Shown here: piece after piece, positions 1 through 12,628 of the stretch | Layout: each line of letters begins with the position of its first letter | Position numbering within the stretch: position 1 is the first letter of the stretch | Made by a program: the position numbers and the translations under genes | Notes under the pieces: generated by a model | Database searches by the model: none | What the model was told of the DNA's origin: nothing | Seen by the model: the letters and a program-made list of their open reading frames with translations, nothing else | DNA from: Xylocopa sonorina | Lineage: Eukaryota > Arthropoda > Insecta > Hymenoptera > Apidae | Direction of reading: 5' to 3' | Length of the DNA stretch: 64,000 nucleotides | NCBI RefSeq assembly: GCF_050948175.1 | Contig: NC_135199.1 | Coordinates: forward strand, 11,908,501 to 11,972,500

Positions 1-3000
1 TATCCCGGGTATCGTCCATGGTTGTCTCGGTAGTTCATGGCGGCGGGCCGAAAAAGCAAACGGACATAGGATTTCTGTGGACCCATCCATCATCGTCACC
101 GTCCCTACGCCCTCCTCCAGCCACGGTTGTCTCTCTCCCTTTCCCGGCCACCCCCGCGTTCTATCCCCGTCTCCCTCTCGCTCGCCGGCGTCATTTCCTC
201 GACGCTCCTCCTTCCTTGCCCCTCTGGGCTCCATCTCTTTTTGAATATCTCACGAAGCCGCCATCGTTACGGGCACCAATCTCTCGCGTCTGGCGAAAGC
301 GGGCTAGAACGAAACGCGTCCCGAGATGAGAATTTTGATCGCCACGAGACCCCCGGCAGCTCTCGCCTTCGGATTAAAAACTGCACCGCCGCCACATGGT
401 ATCCGGCCAGATTTTTTCCCCCGCGTTTTTCTTCCACGAGGAGGGCGGACAAAAAGAGGTCGCAGGTGTTAATCGCTCGCGTTTAAAGCGTCTCGGTTAA
501 GTCGCACTTAAAATGTAATTAGAACCGATACGAACGAGACGGCGCGTTATTACACCGGCACGACTGGCGAGACGATGTTCGCCAAAACGATAGTAGCTTT
601 CGCGAAGAGCAAACGGACGCTCCTAACCCTTGAAAACGTTGCTTCGAAGGCGGCTCGTTAATATCCGGTATACAATGTAGCGAAGCGAGCGCGAGCACGT
701 GGCCTGATCGACGAATGATACTCGATCTATAAATCTACGCTCTTAATTACTTGGTCAATGGAATAAACGGGGGGGCCGGGGAAGAGAATAAAAAATGGCT
801 GGGCGCGCCACGGGTCATTTTAATTCCTCGTTACGCGGCCGGGTTATTGGCCATTTACGTAGATATTTCGCGCGATTAATTCGGTGGTAGCGCGGTTTTA
901 TTACCGCGCGGCACTTTGTTCGTCTGTTAAGCATTCGTGTCAGTATTCCGATTACATAAGAAATGTGGCGTTGGTGCACGTATGCACGTGTCCACGTGTG
1001 GGCAATAACGGAAGCGCGGCGCGTATGTGTGCACCGTTGCATGCTTATTTGCGAGGGGGAGGACCGAGAGCAGGTAGACTCGGAGGAACTCCGTATCATA
1101 AATCTTTTCGAGCAAAAGGATCGCAATTATCTTACACATTAAAAGCACCGTCAGCGTCGATAGGTTTCCTCGTCCCCGCCAGCGGACTTATCCGCACGAA
1201 TCGATACGCGTGACGACCAACGACGTCGCGTCGATAATTACCGTTTAATATGCCCCTCGGAAAATCGATCGCGGTTGAAATTTCAGCTCGGAGATCCAGT
1301 CGAGAGGAGATTTCGTTCCTTTAATCTAAGATCGGGCAGGGTTTTTAAACCGTCACGGTAGTTGGAACTTTTGAATTATAACCTCATCGCGTGTTACGTT
1401 TCTGGCACTGGGATGCCGTTTCACGGGCCTTGGCCGCGAGAAATATTACATTTTCTCGTATGATAATGCGTCTCGCAGGATAAGCCGAAGCTTACGAGTT
1501 AACGTGCACGGTTGTTATATACATTGTACTTAATTGCCGATGCTCGAAGCCCGGGACTGCGTAAGCCACGTCCGCGCGAGAGTTCATTTCGACGCCCCCT
1601 TTCTTCCATCAAGTTAATTAGCTTGATCGCGGACGCGTACCGGCGCTCCAACGATCCTGCGCGATTCGTTCTAACGTTTATTAGAAAAATGCTAATCGGC
1701 GAACGCTCTCGCCTCGCACGCGAGCCCACGGCACGTACGACAGGGTACAATCGCTGAAGTTTATTGTCAGCGAATCCGCGAACAGGAACGAAGAGGTATC
1801 CGCAATTATTCCGAACAAAACCGTGGCTCGCGTCCGCGGCCATTACGTAATCGCTAATGAAATCTCGGACTCCATTTACCTAGCCGATGCTATTCCGTCA
1901 CGCGGCGACGCTTAATCGTATCGGGTGTGTAATCTGGAATTCGTCGACAATATAATCCCGGCTACGTATACCGACCTTTCGTCGGAACCACGACCGACTT
2001 CACCGTGAACTCGAACGTACGCTGACATTTCGAGGATCGATGAAAACATTATGCAAATTCCGCTACTCCTGCGGATGCGACAGAGGCCTGTCACGTGACT
2101 GCTTCGACAAAGGTGCTGAATTCTAGAGGCATCCGTGGAATAAAGTTTCGAAGCTCCGAGCCATTCGTCAACGACGCGGCCAACGTCGTCCTGAATTCTA
2201 TTCTAATATACACGTTGACATTTCGAGGACCGACGGAACCGTCGATTACGCAAAAAACCGTGAACGTTCTAACGCGGCGGCGGCGGCGGCTGTCGCGTGA
2301 CTCGACAGGTGGCTGGGGGGGCATTTAATGAAAATCGTCCGCGTAACGAATAAATGGCGGATCGAAGGAGGATACCCGTTGAGGGAGAGGGTCACCCGTT
2401 CGAAAGTCGTGCACGTTCCGTGCTGTTCGGCAGTAAACGGCGCACCGATGCGCGCTCGCATGCCGGTGCCTCCGCGAGCCGGCCAACTATGCCGGAATTT
2501 CCTAACCTATGTAACGCAAATGTCCCGCGTAAGGTGCCAGGGAATCTCGACGGTTTCGCCGGGCAAATGCCCGGGAGAGCACCTGCATCTATAAAATTGA
2601 GCCATGCATTATTCATGGAGTCCTGCTTATAGCGCGCTTAGCTCAGCCGGCGTTTCGCAACGTGGAAAAGAAACGGGCAGCCATGGCCACGAATGGATGG
2701 CCAGCTAAATTGATATGAAGCTTATCACGATTGGTAGACCCGTAAGGGTAACAAGATCGACGAGAGAAGACCGCCGACGACTGGTCGAGGAAAATTTGTA
2801 GATCGCTGAGACTATTCAAAGGGGATGCGAACGGTTCCAATATGGCAGCCAATCGAGGTTGTTCTGAATAAGTTAGTAGCCACGTGGATACGGGAAACGG
2901 AAGTCGAGATAAAATATGGCGAATAACCGATGCAGGGGCAATTTTTTCTAAACTCGAATAGCCGTGGAAGACCCTCCGCGTTAAATTATCTCTAGGAAGG

Positions 3001-4764
3001 CGGCTCGAATCGCTTTTCCTATTTCTGTACAAGGGTAGGCGTTACGTAGATGGCGGGGAATCAATACGGCCACCAGTAAATAAACCACGAGAAACGAATA
3101 GAACGTCCAATGATGCAAGAAAAGACAAGTGTGCCGACATCTGTGAGCAGATCCAGGCACTCGGCCCTCTTTCTTCCTTTGACTGGCAGCGAAGCGTGGA
3201 CCAGTCTCGTCATAGCGAACCGGAGGCCGTTTATCGGCGAATCAAGCTGCCCGGTACCAGCTTTCGAACCGAACCGAGAGATGGTCCGAGAGAAGACACC
3301 CTTACTTAAACGATTTTAGAAAAAAGGATGAACCTGACGTAAAAATATTATAAAACACAAAAGGGTTGGATGTAAAATAAATTTGTCAAGTCAGACTTAC
3401 GTTAAAAATTAGACGACAGTGAACACATGCTGTAATGTCGCTTCGTGGGAACTAATATAGGATAAATTCGTGGCACTTTGCGAACAGACGAACTCTAGAC
3501 ACCGCTAAGTTAACCGGGAAACTGCGCGCAAAGGTGGCAAGAACGCGAAAGGGCACCGAAGAAGCCTGGCCTTGCAAGGTTGCGCCGTTTCCTCCGATTT
3601 GGAGAACGAAGAGTTACGGGAAAGGGGATTGGAAATAAGAGCAAACGCAGCGGGGCGTCTGAACCTGTGCTCTCACCTAACCCGAATACCTCCGGGTTAA
3701 GGGGGAACGGCTATTATCACTTCGTTATTGCCGTCATAAATTTCCAACTCGTTACACCGAAATTACCCCTGCGATTCTTCGCAGTCACGGACGGTTTGGG
3801 ATGATTTCGGTGAACCTTCCCCGTATTACGAGCCCCGTCGTATTTCAAAAAGCAGGTGGACCATTCAATCTACAGATTTCGAGAAATAAAATCGCCTCGC
3901 ATAGCGGAGGGAACGGTCTCGAAAGGAGGTGCTCTGTTCTCGTACAGTCGGACGTAGGAGCGAGGGCGAGTACAAGGGAACTAGTTTAGCGTAACATCGG
4001 ACGGAAACAAGCAGCCGCGAGTTATCATGGGAATAAAAGTGGATGAGCGGAGGCTCCGGTAAGCCTTCGAGGCCACGCAGCCAGGAAAGAGAACTTTTAT
4101 AAGCGGGGTACAGGTACGTGTGTGGTGAAACCAGCGAGAGCTGAAAGGTCAGGGCAATAAATAACTCGGGACGTCGGTATACCTAGAAACTGGAGACATT
4201 ATGCCAATCTCGGGTTGCGAACCGTACGAATGTGGTCTAGTTTTACCTACTGTTGCATAAATCTGAAAGCGGCCGGCTACCTGCTGTCCCCTCTAGAAAC
4301 TTTGCTTTCTACCGAACCTTTTGGCCACGCGGGAAAAGCCTCGGGCCTATTTTCGACAACCGCCTCACGTATCGCGCCTCCTTTGACTTCTACGAGTGGA
4401 AGATCCGTGAGATCCCTTCTTTCTCTCTTTCTCCACGGCTCACCGTCGTATCGAGACGGAGGAACTGTTTCTCTTCTCCGCGCGGAATGACGTCCGTCGC
4501 GTATAGTTTTAAAAGTCGAGCTAGCGGGCAGAGCAATTCGGATGCAAATGGAAGAACCAACATGGCCGCTCGACTACTTCTAAAACCATACGCAAGCGTA
4601 ACTTCCCGTTCTCTTGAGTTTACAGGCACGTTGCTCGATAACGGTTTCGACGATATTTTGCCAAGAACCCGATTATTCGCTCACTCCCTGGGGCATAGGT
4701 CGCGCGAATAGTAAAATTGCAAAGCAACACTCTGGTCAGAGGTAGCGGAACGTCGGAAACTCGA
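1..4764 (-). other. Antp: Start of the Antp intron between YPWM and homeobox exons
   Basis: This is intron sequence on the Antp sense strand, running off the window start. No homeodomain motif (for example IWFQNRR or RRRRIE) can be read in any frame, so the homeobox exon is more than 4.7 kb from the YPWM exon. Contents noted: a CGG trinucleotide run (2274-2290) and two exact POU octamers (2051-2058 and 4542-4549). No gene is supported. Confidence 0.75.
2274..2290 (+). repeat. CGG trinucleotide run
   Basis: About five and a half CGG units in the Antp intron. Confidence 0.9.
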
Positions 4765-4771
4765 TCTTACC
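4765..4771 (-). other. Antp: 5' splice site ending the Antp YPWM exon
   Basis: On the minus strand the exon reads ...AGTCAATTCG and is followed by GTAAGATC, a near-consensus donor. The split falls inside the Gly codon that follows SQF. This matches Antp, where an intron commonly separates the YPWM exon from the homeobox exon. Reading through instead gives KIEFPTFRYL and a stop, which is not Hox sequence. Confidence 0.93.
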
Positions 4772-5575
4772 GAATTGACTTCTCATCCACGGGTAGAGCG
4801 GACTCGGTAGGTTGCCACTGGCCGCAGCTTGAGGAGCGGCCTGTTGTTGCTGACTAAGCGGGGACGTGACCACCCCTTGGTGTTGCTGAGGTTGCTGGGG
4901 TTGCTGGGGGTGCATGCCCGGCTGCGACTGCTGCGAGCCCGGCTGCGACTGCTGTTGCTGTTGGTATATCATGTGCTGCTGCTGCGCCTGAAGATGTTGA
5001 TGCGGCTGTTGCTGTTGCGGATGCTGCGCCTGCTGCGGCTGCATGTGAGGATGCTGCGAGTGCATTTGGTGGTGCATCTGCGACTCGACCAACGGCGGAC
5101 TGTCCGGTCCATCGAGCACGCTACCCTGATGATCGACCGCGGCCGCTTGCAGTTTGCAACTCGCGTAGACAATAGGAGTGGACGGATGTCCGTTCGGTGT
5201 AGGCGTGTGTCCCATGTGGCCCATACCGGAGCTAGGGGACGTAGACCTGTAACCACCCATCCCGTCCATGCTGCCGTGCTCCTGTTGATGCTGATAATAG
5301 GTCGCGTTCCGCATGTCCATCCGATTGTACGGCGGAAACCTCGGATAAGGCATATCTTGCTGGCCACCACCGGCCCCATAATGGTGTCCAGGCACACCTT
5401 GGCGTAGGAGGGTAGGATCGCATGGATCCCCGGCTTGCTGAGACTGCTGCTGCACCGACTGCGTTTGCTGGGGCACCTGGACGGCGGCACCGTAGTGCTG
5501 CTGATGCTGATGCGGGTGTTCCACCCCGCCATTACGCAGGTCCGGGATGTACGAATTTGCGAAGTACGAACTCAT
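4771..5575 (-). CDS. Antp: Antennapedia homeotic protein, first coding exon (N-terminal 268 codons, YPWM exon)
   Basis: Antp is a homeodomain transcription factor that specifies thoracic segment identity, acting in the nucleus with the cofactor Extradenticle. The frame opens with MSSYFANSYIPDLRNG, the conserved N-terminus of insect Antp. Next come a region rich in Gln and His (about residues 20-50), the block PYPRFPPYNRMD (76-87), the conserved segment STPIVYASCKLQ (132-143) and a Gln/His/Pro-rich opa-type stretch (about 165-250). The YPWM hexapeptide core that contacts Extradenticle is at residues 261-264 (4784-4795). Codon 269 is split by a GTAAGA donor after its first base, so the exon ends in phase 1. 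Open reading continues 11 codons into the intron without Hox similarity. The homeodomain exon, which should begin with the rest of Gly269 and then Lys-Cys-Gln or similar, is not in the window, so this entry is 5'-partial gene content. The ATG at 5575 is chosen because it gives the family's standard N-terminus. Confidence 0.97.
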
Positions 5576-6170
5576 GCTACTGTCCCACCTGGCCCACCTT
5601 CTAATGCCACCTCGGTCCTTTTTTTTTTTTTACAACGCGTTCCTCTCACACTTTTCGCCCTTGTTCAGTCCCTTTAATCTTTTCGACGTCGTTTAGAGGA
5701 TCCTTCCGTTCGACGACCCGCTACTCCTCCTACCTCCTTCTCCTTCGTCCTCTCGTCGACGACACCCCTCTTCGACTTTACTTATCTTCGCGGTGTCGAC
5801 TGGCTCACTTCTAATAACTCCGTTTACTTTTTTTTTTTTTTGTACTCGAATACCTGCGTACGGACAACACCGGCGTACACGTCCTTTACATATACATGGG
5901 TAGTATATCTCTATTATTTATACATAAAATATCACCTCCTCCGGCGCGCGACTCCTCCCTCCTCACCGCACACTCTCTATCGGACGACACGCGCGCGTGC
6001 ACACTATACTTCTATCACACCACCATCACCAGCGAATCACTAGCGTATCATCGAAATATTCCTCTTTCCTTCACCCGTTCCGTTTCTTTGCTCGTTTATC
6101 ACACCGGACTCATCGATGCATAGAAAGAAAAACCAGAAACTGGAGCACTACAGAACCGTAAATTATCAAG
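5576..6170 (-). other. Antp: Probable 5' UTR portion of the Antp coding exon
   Basis: This is the sequence directly upstream of the Antp ATG on the minus strand. It has no long frame continuous with Antp. It is purine-rich in the transcript sense and has two A-runs (5619-5631 and 5828-5841 as T on the plus strand) and a TG/CG-rich stretch near 5990. The upstream limit is set at a candidate acceptor on the minus strand: C-rich tracts, then CCCCCGCAG ending at 6171, with the exon starting CTTGATAATTT at 6170. A second acceptor-like site ends at 6341 (TCCGGTGTTACAG). Known Antp genes have long 5' leaders, so transcription here is likely, but the exact boundary is an inference. Confidence 0.6.
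5915..5922 (-). promoter_or_regulatory. Antp: TATAAATA element inside the presumed Antp leader
   Basis: TATAAATA on the minus strand lies about 340 bases upstream of the ATG. If used, it would place a start near 5885-5893, giving a short leader. I see no matching initiator at the right distance, so this may simply be AT-rich leader sequence. Confidence 0.2.
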
Positions 6171-6200
6171 CTGCGGGGGTTGTTGGGGGGGGGGGCGGGT
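6171..6200 (-). other. Antp: Candidate 3' splice site with C-rich pyrimidine tract
   Basis: Plus-strand G-runs (6185-6195 and the Gs just before them) become a C-rich pyrimidine tract on the minus strand that ends in CCCCGCAG. It lies about 600 bases upstream of the Antp ATG. It is the best-placed acceptor for joining distant 5' exons to the coding exon. Use of 6341 instead cannot be excluded. Confidence 0.4.
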
Positions 6201-6724
6201 TTTAAACTTGTACACGAGGGGGGGAGGGGAGAGATGGTAATCAGAGTTCTTCCTCGGTGTGGTATCTTCGTTCAAAGCGCCAAGCCGCTCCAGACACGTT
6301 CCGTTCCTCTGTCCACCCTGCTAAAGAAGTTGTGCCGCACCTGTAACACCGGAAACACACCTCGATTTAATTATCCACGTTGCGCAACACGGCTCGTTGT
6401 TAAATCGTCGGTTAACGAGAGTCTGAACGAGTTGTACCGCATTTTAAGCGAGCTCGAACGTCGTAGCAACCGCGGGGACCGACGATCGCACCCATTTGCT
6501 GATCTTTGTCCGACGAACTGAATGAGCAGAGCGGAGTTTGACTCTGAGTGACAGAAGGCGAGGTACACACGTGCTCGTCACGGTGACGGCCATCGCCCAG
6601 ACGCCGTACTCGCTTGGCCCTTCTGTGTGGGCGGGCTAAACGATCGTTAAATTTGGAAAAATTCCCGTCCATTAAGCAGCGCTCGCTACCGAACGCCTCG
6701 TCGAGATTCTCCCCAGTCGACTAA

Positions 6725-6744
6725 TTTTTTTTTTTTTTTTTTTT
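6725..6744 (+). repeat. T20 homopolymer
   Basis: Twenty consecutive Ts about 550 bases upstream of the candidate acceptor of the Antp coding exon. Confidence 0.95.
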
Positions 6745-7439
6745 GTCGCGCCCGTAGCCGCCAATGGGTTCCGCGCAACTCGTTAGTACGTAACTAGAAC
6801 CGTGCCGTTTCTCCTCTTTTTGGTCACCGCTAACCGAATGGAATTCTCGGAAAGTGGTTGCGACGCAACGAAACGGATGAAACTCGTTCCGTTAAAAAGA
6901 TCTCTGAGATGAATCGAAAGTGTTTTCCGGGTCTAAGCTCCAACGTTGCGGTTAGCTTCGTCATGGGGTGAAAGGGCAAATTAAAAGTCTCAAATAGATC
7001 AGATCTTCTATGCTTTATCGACGACATCGATCGCTAGCACCTATTAGCGGCACGATTTCCGCCAACTGAGATTACGCGGGAACACGGCGAGCGTTTAAAA
7101 ACTCCGAAGCCATCGACGATGCGTCGGTTCTTTATCGGCAGAATCTCATCGAATCTTTAGGACCGATCTTCCGATCAGGAGAAGGTACCTTCCGTACCGA
7201 CCGTGCCTTATTCTGCGAGCATCGGTCTGAAGTTAGGCAACTCGACGTAACTTAGGTCCGTCTACTGACCGTCTCGTACTACTCGATCGAATTTACCGCC
7301 AAGCCATCATCAGCCATCAAGCAGAGGCTCTCGATGGCTCGTACCATCTCCCAACTGTTAGCTATCGGAATCGAGTGTAACCAATGAAGCATACGACAAA
7401 GATCTGAAGCGAATCTACCGATTCGCAGAACCAGAGACG

Positions 7440-7760
7440 ACGAGCGAACGGCCGCCATTTGTGGAACGAGTCGAAATTGGTGAGGGAAGAGTTAGGAACG
7501 GGAGACGGGTCGAACGGTGGTCGGTACCGCTAGCGGTAGAGGAGAAAAAGGAATAGGAGAAGGAAAAGGGAAAAAGGCGGCGATTCGAGAGGATAGAATA
7601 GAATGTACGGCGCGACGGCATTGTGGGCAGCACGGTGGTCGGGTTGGTAATGGTAGAGAGAGCACGCGGGCAGGAAGGCGGGTGGCGGATGTACAAGGGA
7701 TCGAACGGCGAGGGGGCGGTGGGGTGGGTCAGGGTGGCAGGTTGAAGGGTTCGAGCGGAG
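7440..7760 (+). repeat. Purine-rich (GGA/GAA) stretch
   Basis: Plus strand strongly enriched in A and G, with runs such as GGAGAAAAAGGAATAGGAGA. It is low-complexity and the frames through it are composition artefacts. It could adopt triplex structure. Confidence 0.7.
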
Positions 7761-8712
7761 GTGGGGCCCTTTGGGAGTTTGCTGTACACGGGAATGGGTC
7801 GGACGCGGGACGATCGCGATTAACATTCCGGCCGCTAGCTCGCTGTTCGCGCGGCGCTTTCATTAATTCCAGCGTATTGATTCCCCGGATTGATGAATGG
7901 CCGCCGATAGCGATTCCATGCGCTCCGTACTCCCTGCCCGCAACCCGCGCAGCAACCCCGGCCTGGATTGCGTATAAATTCTACCTCTCGCAGGATTTTA
8001 ACTCAATTCCCGCTTTACGGGCTAGCCCTTACGTATTCTTTCCCTCTCGAAAACGACAGCCTCCTCTCCACCTGCCGCGTAAGTAACGCGTGCGTGTGTA
8101 CACCCTTTCCGCGTCCTCCTTTTTTCATTCCCCGTTCCCGTCCGTTCCTCTTTCTCCAGCGATCGAGATAGCGGCTTATGACTCGTTTCCATAATAGAAC
8201 AGCGCGTAACCCTTCCTCGTTTCACCCGTTTTCCGTCTGTTCCGTAACTTCCCTCGGCCTTTTTTCTCCCCCCTCGTTCTGTTTAGACGCAGCTTGCGCG
8301 GAACTTCCTATCTGGTGGGATTAAATGCTATCGCTGTTACGCGAGCCGTGTAATAAACCGTTTTGAAATGGAAAACGTCACGCCTCAGTATTATCGGAAA
8401 CGCTGGCGTTCCCATTGTTTTCCTTTGGAAACGCTTCTGCTGACTCTTCCGTGAAAACCGATGCTCGATCGGGCAACGGGGACGGGTAGCGGGAAACTCG
8501 CTTCCTGGAGATTGGAAAACCGGATGGAAAATGGCGCGAGACCGTCTCGCGGGTCGTTTCGAACAGCGTCGCCAGACTTGAACTTGGTCAGCCGCCCCGG
8601 GGGTTTTTCAAGGCCACGAGTCGATATCGTTGGGCATTGTTCGGTGGTGACGCCGACCGGAAGAGGCATAAACTAACTAGCCATTTAAAGGTCTAAGGAG
8701 TTCATAATATTG

Positions 8713-8725
8713 CCGGCAGATGGCG
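8713..8725 (+). promoter_or_regulatory. CTCF-like site
   Basis: CCGGCAGATGGCG matches the CTCF core CCASYAGRKGGCR at 12 of 13 positions. CTCF marks domain boundaries in insect Hox clusters. This is a single motif match only. Confidence 0.35.
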
Positions 8726-10037
8726 ATGGCGATAGCCAGAAGAAGTGGAAAAAACGGGGTGGAGCGTGTCTGACAGCTGGGTGGGTTCGGGGCCAAGGTG
8801 ATTGAAAACAGGGTGGAGCGTCACGTGACGCCATGGCTGGATATGGAAGTGACGTCAGGCAGCTATGATGGCCTCTAGTTAACAAAATGGCCTCTGCCAG
8901 GGAATTCCTTTGTCTCCCAGAGTTGCCTGTTTCCTGACCGTTCCTATCCTCCCGTGGAATGAAATTCGTTCTTCCGCTACCAGGAACGTTCTGTAATCCT
9001 GAACTCTGACCCCGTTGGCTAATTTTATTCTCCATTAACTATAAATATATACCAGCCAAGATAAAAATCTATCTCTAAATTCGCATGTAGCTCTTTTAAA
9101 TTTATAATATACCGCAGAGCAATCAATGGTTAACACATGTTTGCATGAAATAACCTGTTATTGATCCATTGGAATAAATTAACCTCTTATCCGCGTCATC
9201 GGCTGCGCGTTCCGCGTACGAAACATTTAAATAAAGTTGCGTCTACATCGAACGTTGCAAATAACAAAATATCTCAACCAATCGTCCATTGAAATTTTTC
9301 GATCGTCATTGACACTGCGAGCACGACGAGTCTCGTTCTCCATCCGCGAGCGAAAGAAACACGCTCGCGGGAACCTCGCCGCCGTGTCCGCAGCCATTCC
9401 GCAAATGGGACAACCTCGTTCGGACGCCATAAACCGGAGTCATCCTCGCGATTAAGTAATGAATGCTAATCGAGCTTGGGAATAGCCGCGCGGCGAACGG
9501 TCAAAGTTTCACGCGGGTCGTTTAAAACAGGGGCGTTGAAACGAACGACGCGGATACCGCGAGCAAGCAGCTGGCCCAACGAGGAGGACCGTCCGGCTGC
9601 GACCGTGAAACGGTGGCGGCAGCATTTGACAGTTATGGGATCCGTAGCTCGTGCCGGTCGTTTGCGCGCCGTAAAACGGTCGTAAACTTGAGGAGCTCGT
9701 AAAACGAGGGCCCTCGAACCGCGGGGGCTTCCCAGACAGCGGGAGCGAAGAAAAAGAGGGAGAGTAAAAAGGAAAAAAAAGGAACGAACGAATAAAATTG
9801 CGACCTTGAGAGCGCATTCTCGTTCAGGCCACGTCGTCCCGTTCTATCCTGCCGTCCGTCGTCGCGTTTCCTGTTTCACTCCCGGCTCGGTTTTTGTGAC
9901 TTCCGTTGCGCCCGATCGCGTCGCTGATAAGCTCCTCGGATGCAAGTAATACCCGATCGAATATCAGATTAGATTTTATGAAACACGTCGACGGCTAAAT
10001 GATGAATGTTTTTAGTGATAGTTTCTAATTGCGCGCG

Positions 10038-10353
10038 ATAAATCATAGAAATAATAAGTATTTTTTCTACAGGCGTCAACGAAGAATGGAAAAAGTCGTT
10101 TTTATCGCGCGTTAATTGATTTATGTATCGCCGATACGTGTAATCGGCGCTGTTTTTTCCAGTTTTTGCGTAAATTAGAAATTTTCTTGCATTCATATAT
10201 AATAATCGAGATCAACGTATTTGACCCAGTTGACAAAATGCGGAAAAACGTCGGATAGGACGAAGGATTGATATCCACTCCGTGTAGCGAGGACTGGTGT
10301 CGCGTAAACGCAATTAGAATTTCATTACCGGCATTAATTGCGCGCCATTAATT
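10038..10353. promoter_or_regulatory. Exd-Hox / homeodomain site cluster
   Basis: Exact TGATTTAT sites at 10038-10045 (minus) and 10117-10124 (plus), then two CATTAATT sites 14 bases apart (10332-10339 and 10346-10353), in a stretch that is AT-richer than its surroundings. TGATTTAT is the composite preferred by Extradenticle with Antp/Ubx/abd-A/Abd-B. Confidence 0.4.
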
Positions 10354-10431
10354 TATGATCAACGCTTTAATAAGCAACGTTCACCGGAGACCGGTTCGCG
10401 GCGTCGCAACGTGACGAGAGAACCGGAGAAT

Positions 10432-10480
10432 TCTCTTTCTCTCTCTGCCCCCCCCCCTCTCTCTTTCTCTCTCTCTCTCC
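10432..10480 (+). repeat. CT tract interrupted by C10
   Basis: TCTCTTTCTCTCTCTG, then ten Cs (10448-10457), then more CT. Its complement is a GAGA-type sequence. Confidence 0.9.
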
Positions 10481-11302
10481 GACCCGTGTGTGTTTTAAAC
10501 CCGCGACCCAATTCGCCTCGAATAATTATCCGACTTTTTCTTTCTTAATAGCCGCGGCGGTTCCCTGGCAAATTAGCGGGGAGCGCGATTATCTCGCCGA
10601 AGGATCAACCTTTCTTCCATACTTTGTAACGTTTCCATTCAATGAACGCCGTAGGCCAGGCGAGCCGAGGATAATCGCTCGGTGGAAAAATAAAACATCC
10701 CTTGCCTCGCCCTCTTCCACCAGCGATCCTCGCGTTGATCGGTACGATGAAAAAATCGAGCGTACGCTTCGCGACTACGCGTCTATCGTTTCAAGCTTCG
10801 TTTACTTTTTATAATTGGACTCTTTTTATAATTGACCCGGGATATCTCCTCTTGAAATCGCGATTGTGCCTCTGTACATGCTGATGCGTACGGTCGTGCG
10901 GCGAGAGCAGGTTGTTGTTGCCGCAGGAGGACGTCGGAATGGAAAGGGACGTCGGAAAAACAGTTCGCGCTTTGTCGATGCCAAACGATTCGCCGTGAAT
11001 AGAACAGTGCGGGCATAGAACCGCCAAGAGCCGCGATTAGATGGGACGGGACCTAGCCACGAGTCGCTTGGACCCCTTATCGTCGTCGCCCGCCATTGTC
11101 GCGACGCTTTGCCACCTTGGTGCACCCTATAAATCACCGAAACTACGATGCGCGCGAAAACGTAAATAGAATTTCAGAACCGTTTCGAACGGGCGACGGG
11201 GTCGCGTTCTCGCAATGCGATCTTGAACACGAAGCCTGTACCGCGTAGCTACTTACTTGCGCCATTAAGGCGTCATCTTGCAACTTATTAATATCCGCCG
11301 TA

Positions 11303-11312
11303 TGATTAATGG
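11303..11312 (+). promoter_or_regulatory. Exd-Hox composite site TGATTAATGG
   Basis: TGATTAAT is the composite preferred by Exd with Dfd/Scr-class Hox proteins. A class-3 octamer lies 170 bases away at 11129-11136. Confidence 0.35.
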
Positions 11313-12432
11313 GCGGTGAAATTACGATTAAACAAGAACCGTAGATAAATGATTCTGATACACGCTCAATTAAGATTAATTTTACATCCATCATTGCAAT
11401 GTAAACACAGCCAGTGGTGTGAAATATTGTAACGAGAACAGACACGTCGTACCTGTAACATTTATCACATCACGCTTTGATTTACATACCGTCCGCGATT
11501 TCTGTAGGAGTATGATCGATGGACGAGTCGCGGTCAGCTTATTCCCATCGAAATTAGTTCTTTGTCCGCGAGTGAGATACCAACGCTCGCGATGTATTTA
11601 ATATTCGGTTCGTTCGAGCGGGCACGCGTTGACTCGTTTCGAGCGAGCAATAAAGAACCGAATTCGATACGCTCGAGAGAGGAATTCTATTTAAATGATC
11701 TTCCTCGAAGATCCTCGAAGGGGAGGGGGAAAAAAAAAAAGTGGTCGTTCCGCAATCGGCGGAATAACGGGGACGAGGGCAGAGCCAACGACGGAGCCAA
11801 GGGAAATCAGCGAGGGATACCGTTACGCGCGAAGGTGGAAGGTGTCCAGCTGGCGGAAGGTCGAGCCTCGCATTAAAGGGTGGCCGCGATCAAGGTTTCT
11901 CGGGCGTACCGCTCGGTCGAAAAGGATCGCGGGCCCGTTGTGTGCGCGAGCGACGACGCCTGGTCTACGCGTGCACACACAGGGACACGCCGGGACCCGG
12001 TGAACGGAGAGGCCGACACGCCGGCGGATCAGCCAAATGCTAACATGCATTTACGATTAGCATAATCGAGTCGGGCTGCAGGAAACCAGTTTGCAAGGCC
12101 GCTCAAAAGCCGGCCGCCCAATAGCTTATGCCGTTTCTCCACGCAGGCCGCATCCGTAATTCCGTTTCCCCTACCAACGGGAACGGCGACGTCGCGCGTC
12201 AGCTGACCACGAGAGGTGAACCAAAGTGGCCGCGGCGATTGCGAAATCCGCGGAACCAAAGCGAATCGCCACGAATTCTAGGTGGAACGTTTCATTTTTT
12301 CGACCGCCACGGTGATCGTGGGTGTCGCGAGGTTTTACGAATGCTTTTTTGTGGTTTGTCGTATTGGAAAATAAAGGGTTCGCAGTGCGAAACCAAAGCA
12401 CAATAGTTGTATCTTCTGTGAAATCTAACGTA

Positions 12433-12525
12433 GTGACATAACCAGCGACCGATCTGATATGACAGTGTCTTGAAGTTTATGACCAAGTGATCGTAGATGC
12501 AACTGGGAGTGGATGGTTTTGTCAC
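12433..12525. repeat. Long-loop inverted repeat in AT-richer DNA
   Basis: GTGACATAACC (12433-12443) pairs with GGTTTTGTCAC (12515-12525) at 10 of 11 positions. The 71 bases between them fold only partially. A pre-microRNA is possible but the inner stem is poor. Confidence 0.5.
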
Positions 12526-12628
12526 TCATTGTTTCCTTGGTTATTACGCGTGAGAAGAACGTTTGATTAGAATCTGTAGCTTCAAAGTCATGTATATCAG
12601 ATTACTGGCACGCATAGTAAAATATGAA

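Noticed and set aside
4829..5407. 192-codon plus-strand frame (Leu/Arg-rich)
   Set aside because: It is the antisense shadow of the CAG/CAC-rich Antp exon. The Leu-rich repeats are the complement of the Gln codons.
5915..5922. TATA box as a firm proximal Antp promoter
   Set aside because: No initiator or DPE at the proper spacing. It is listed only as a low-confidence element.
12433..12525. Candidate microRNA precursor
   Set aside because: Only the outer 11 pairs are convincing and the inner 70 bases do not form a continuous stem. It is kept only as an inverted repeat.
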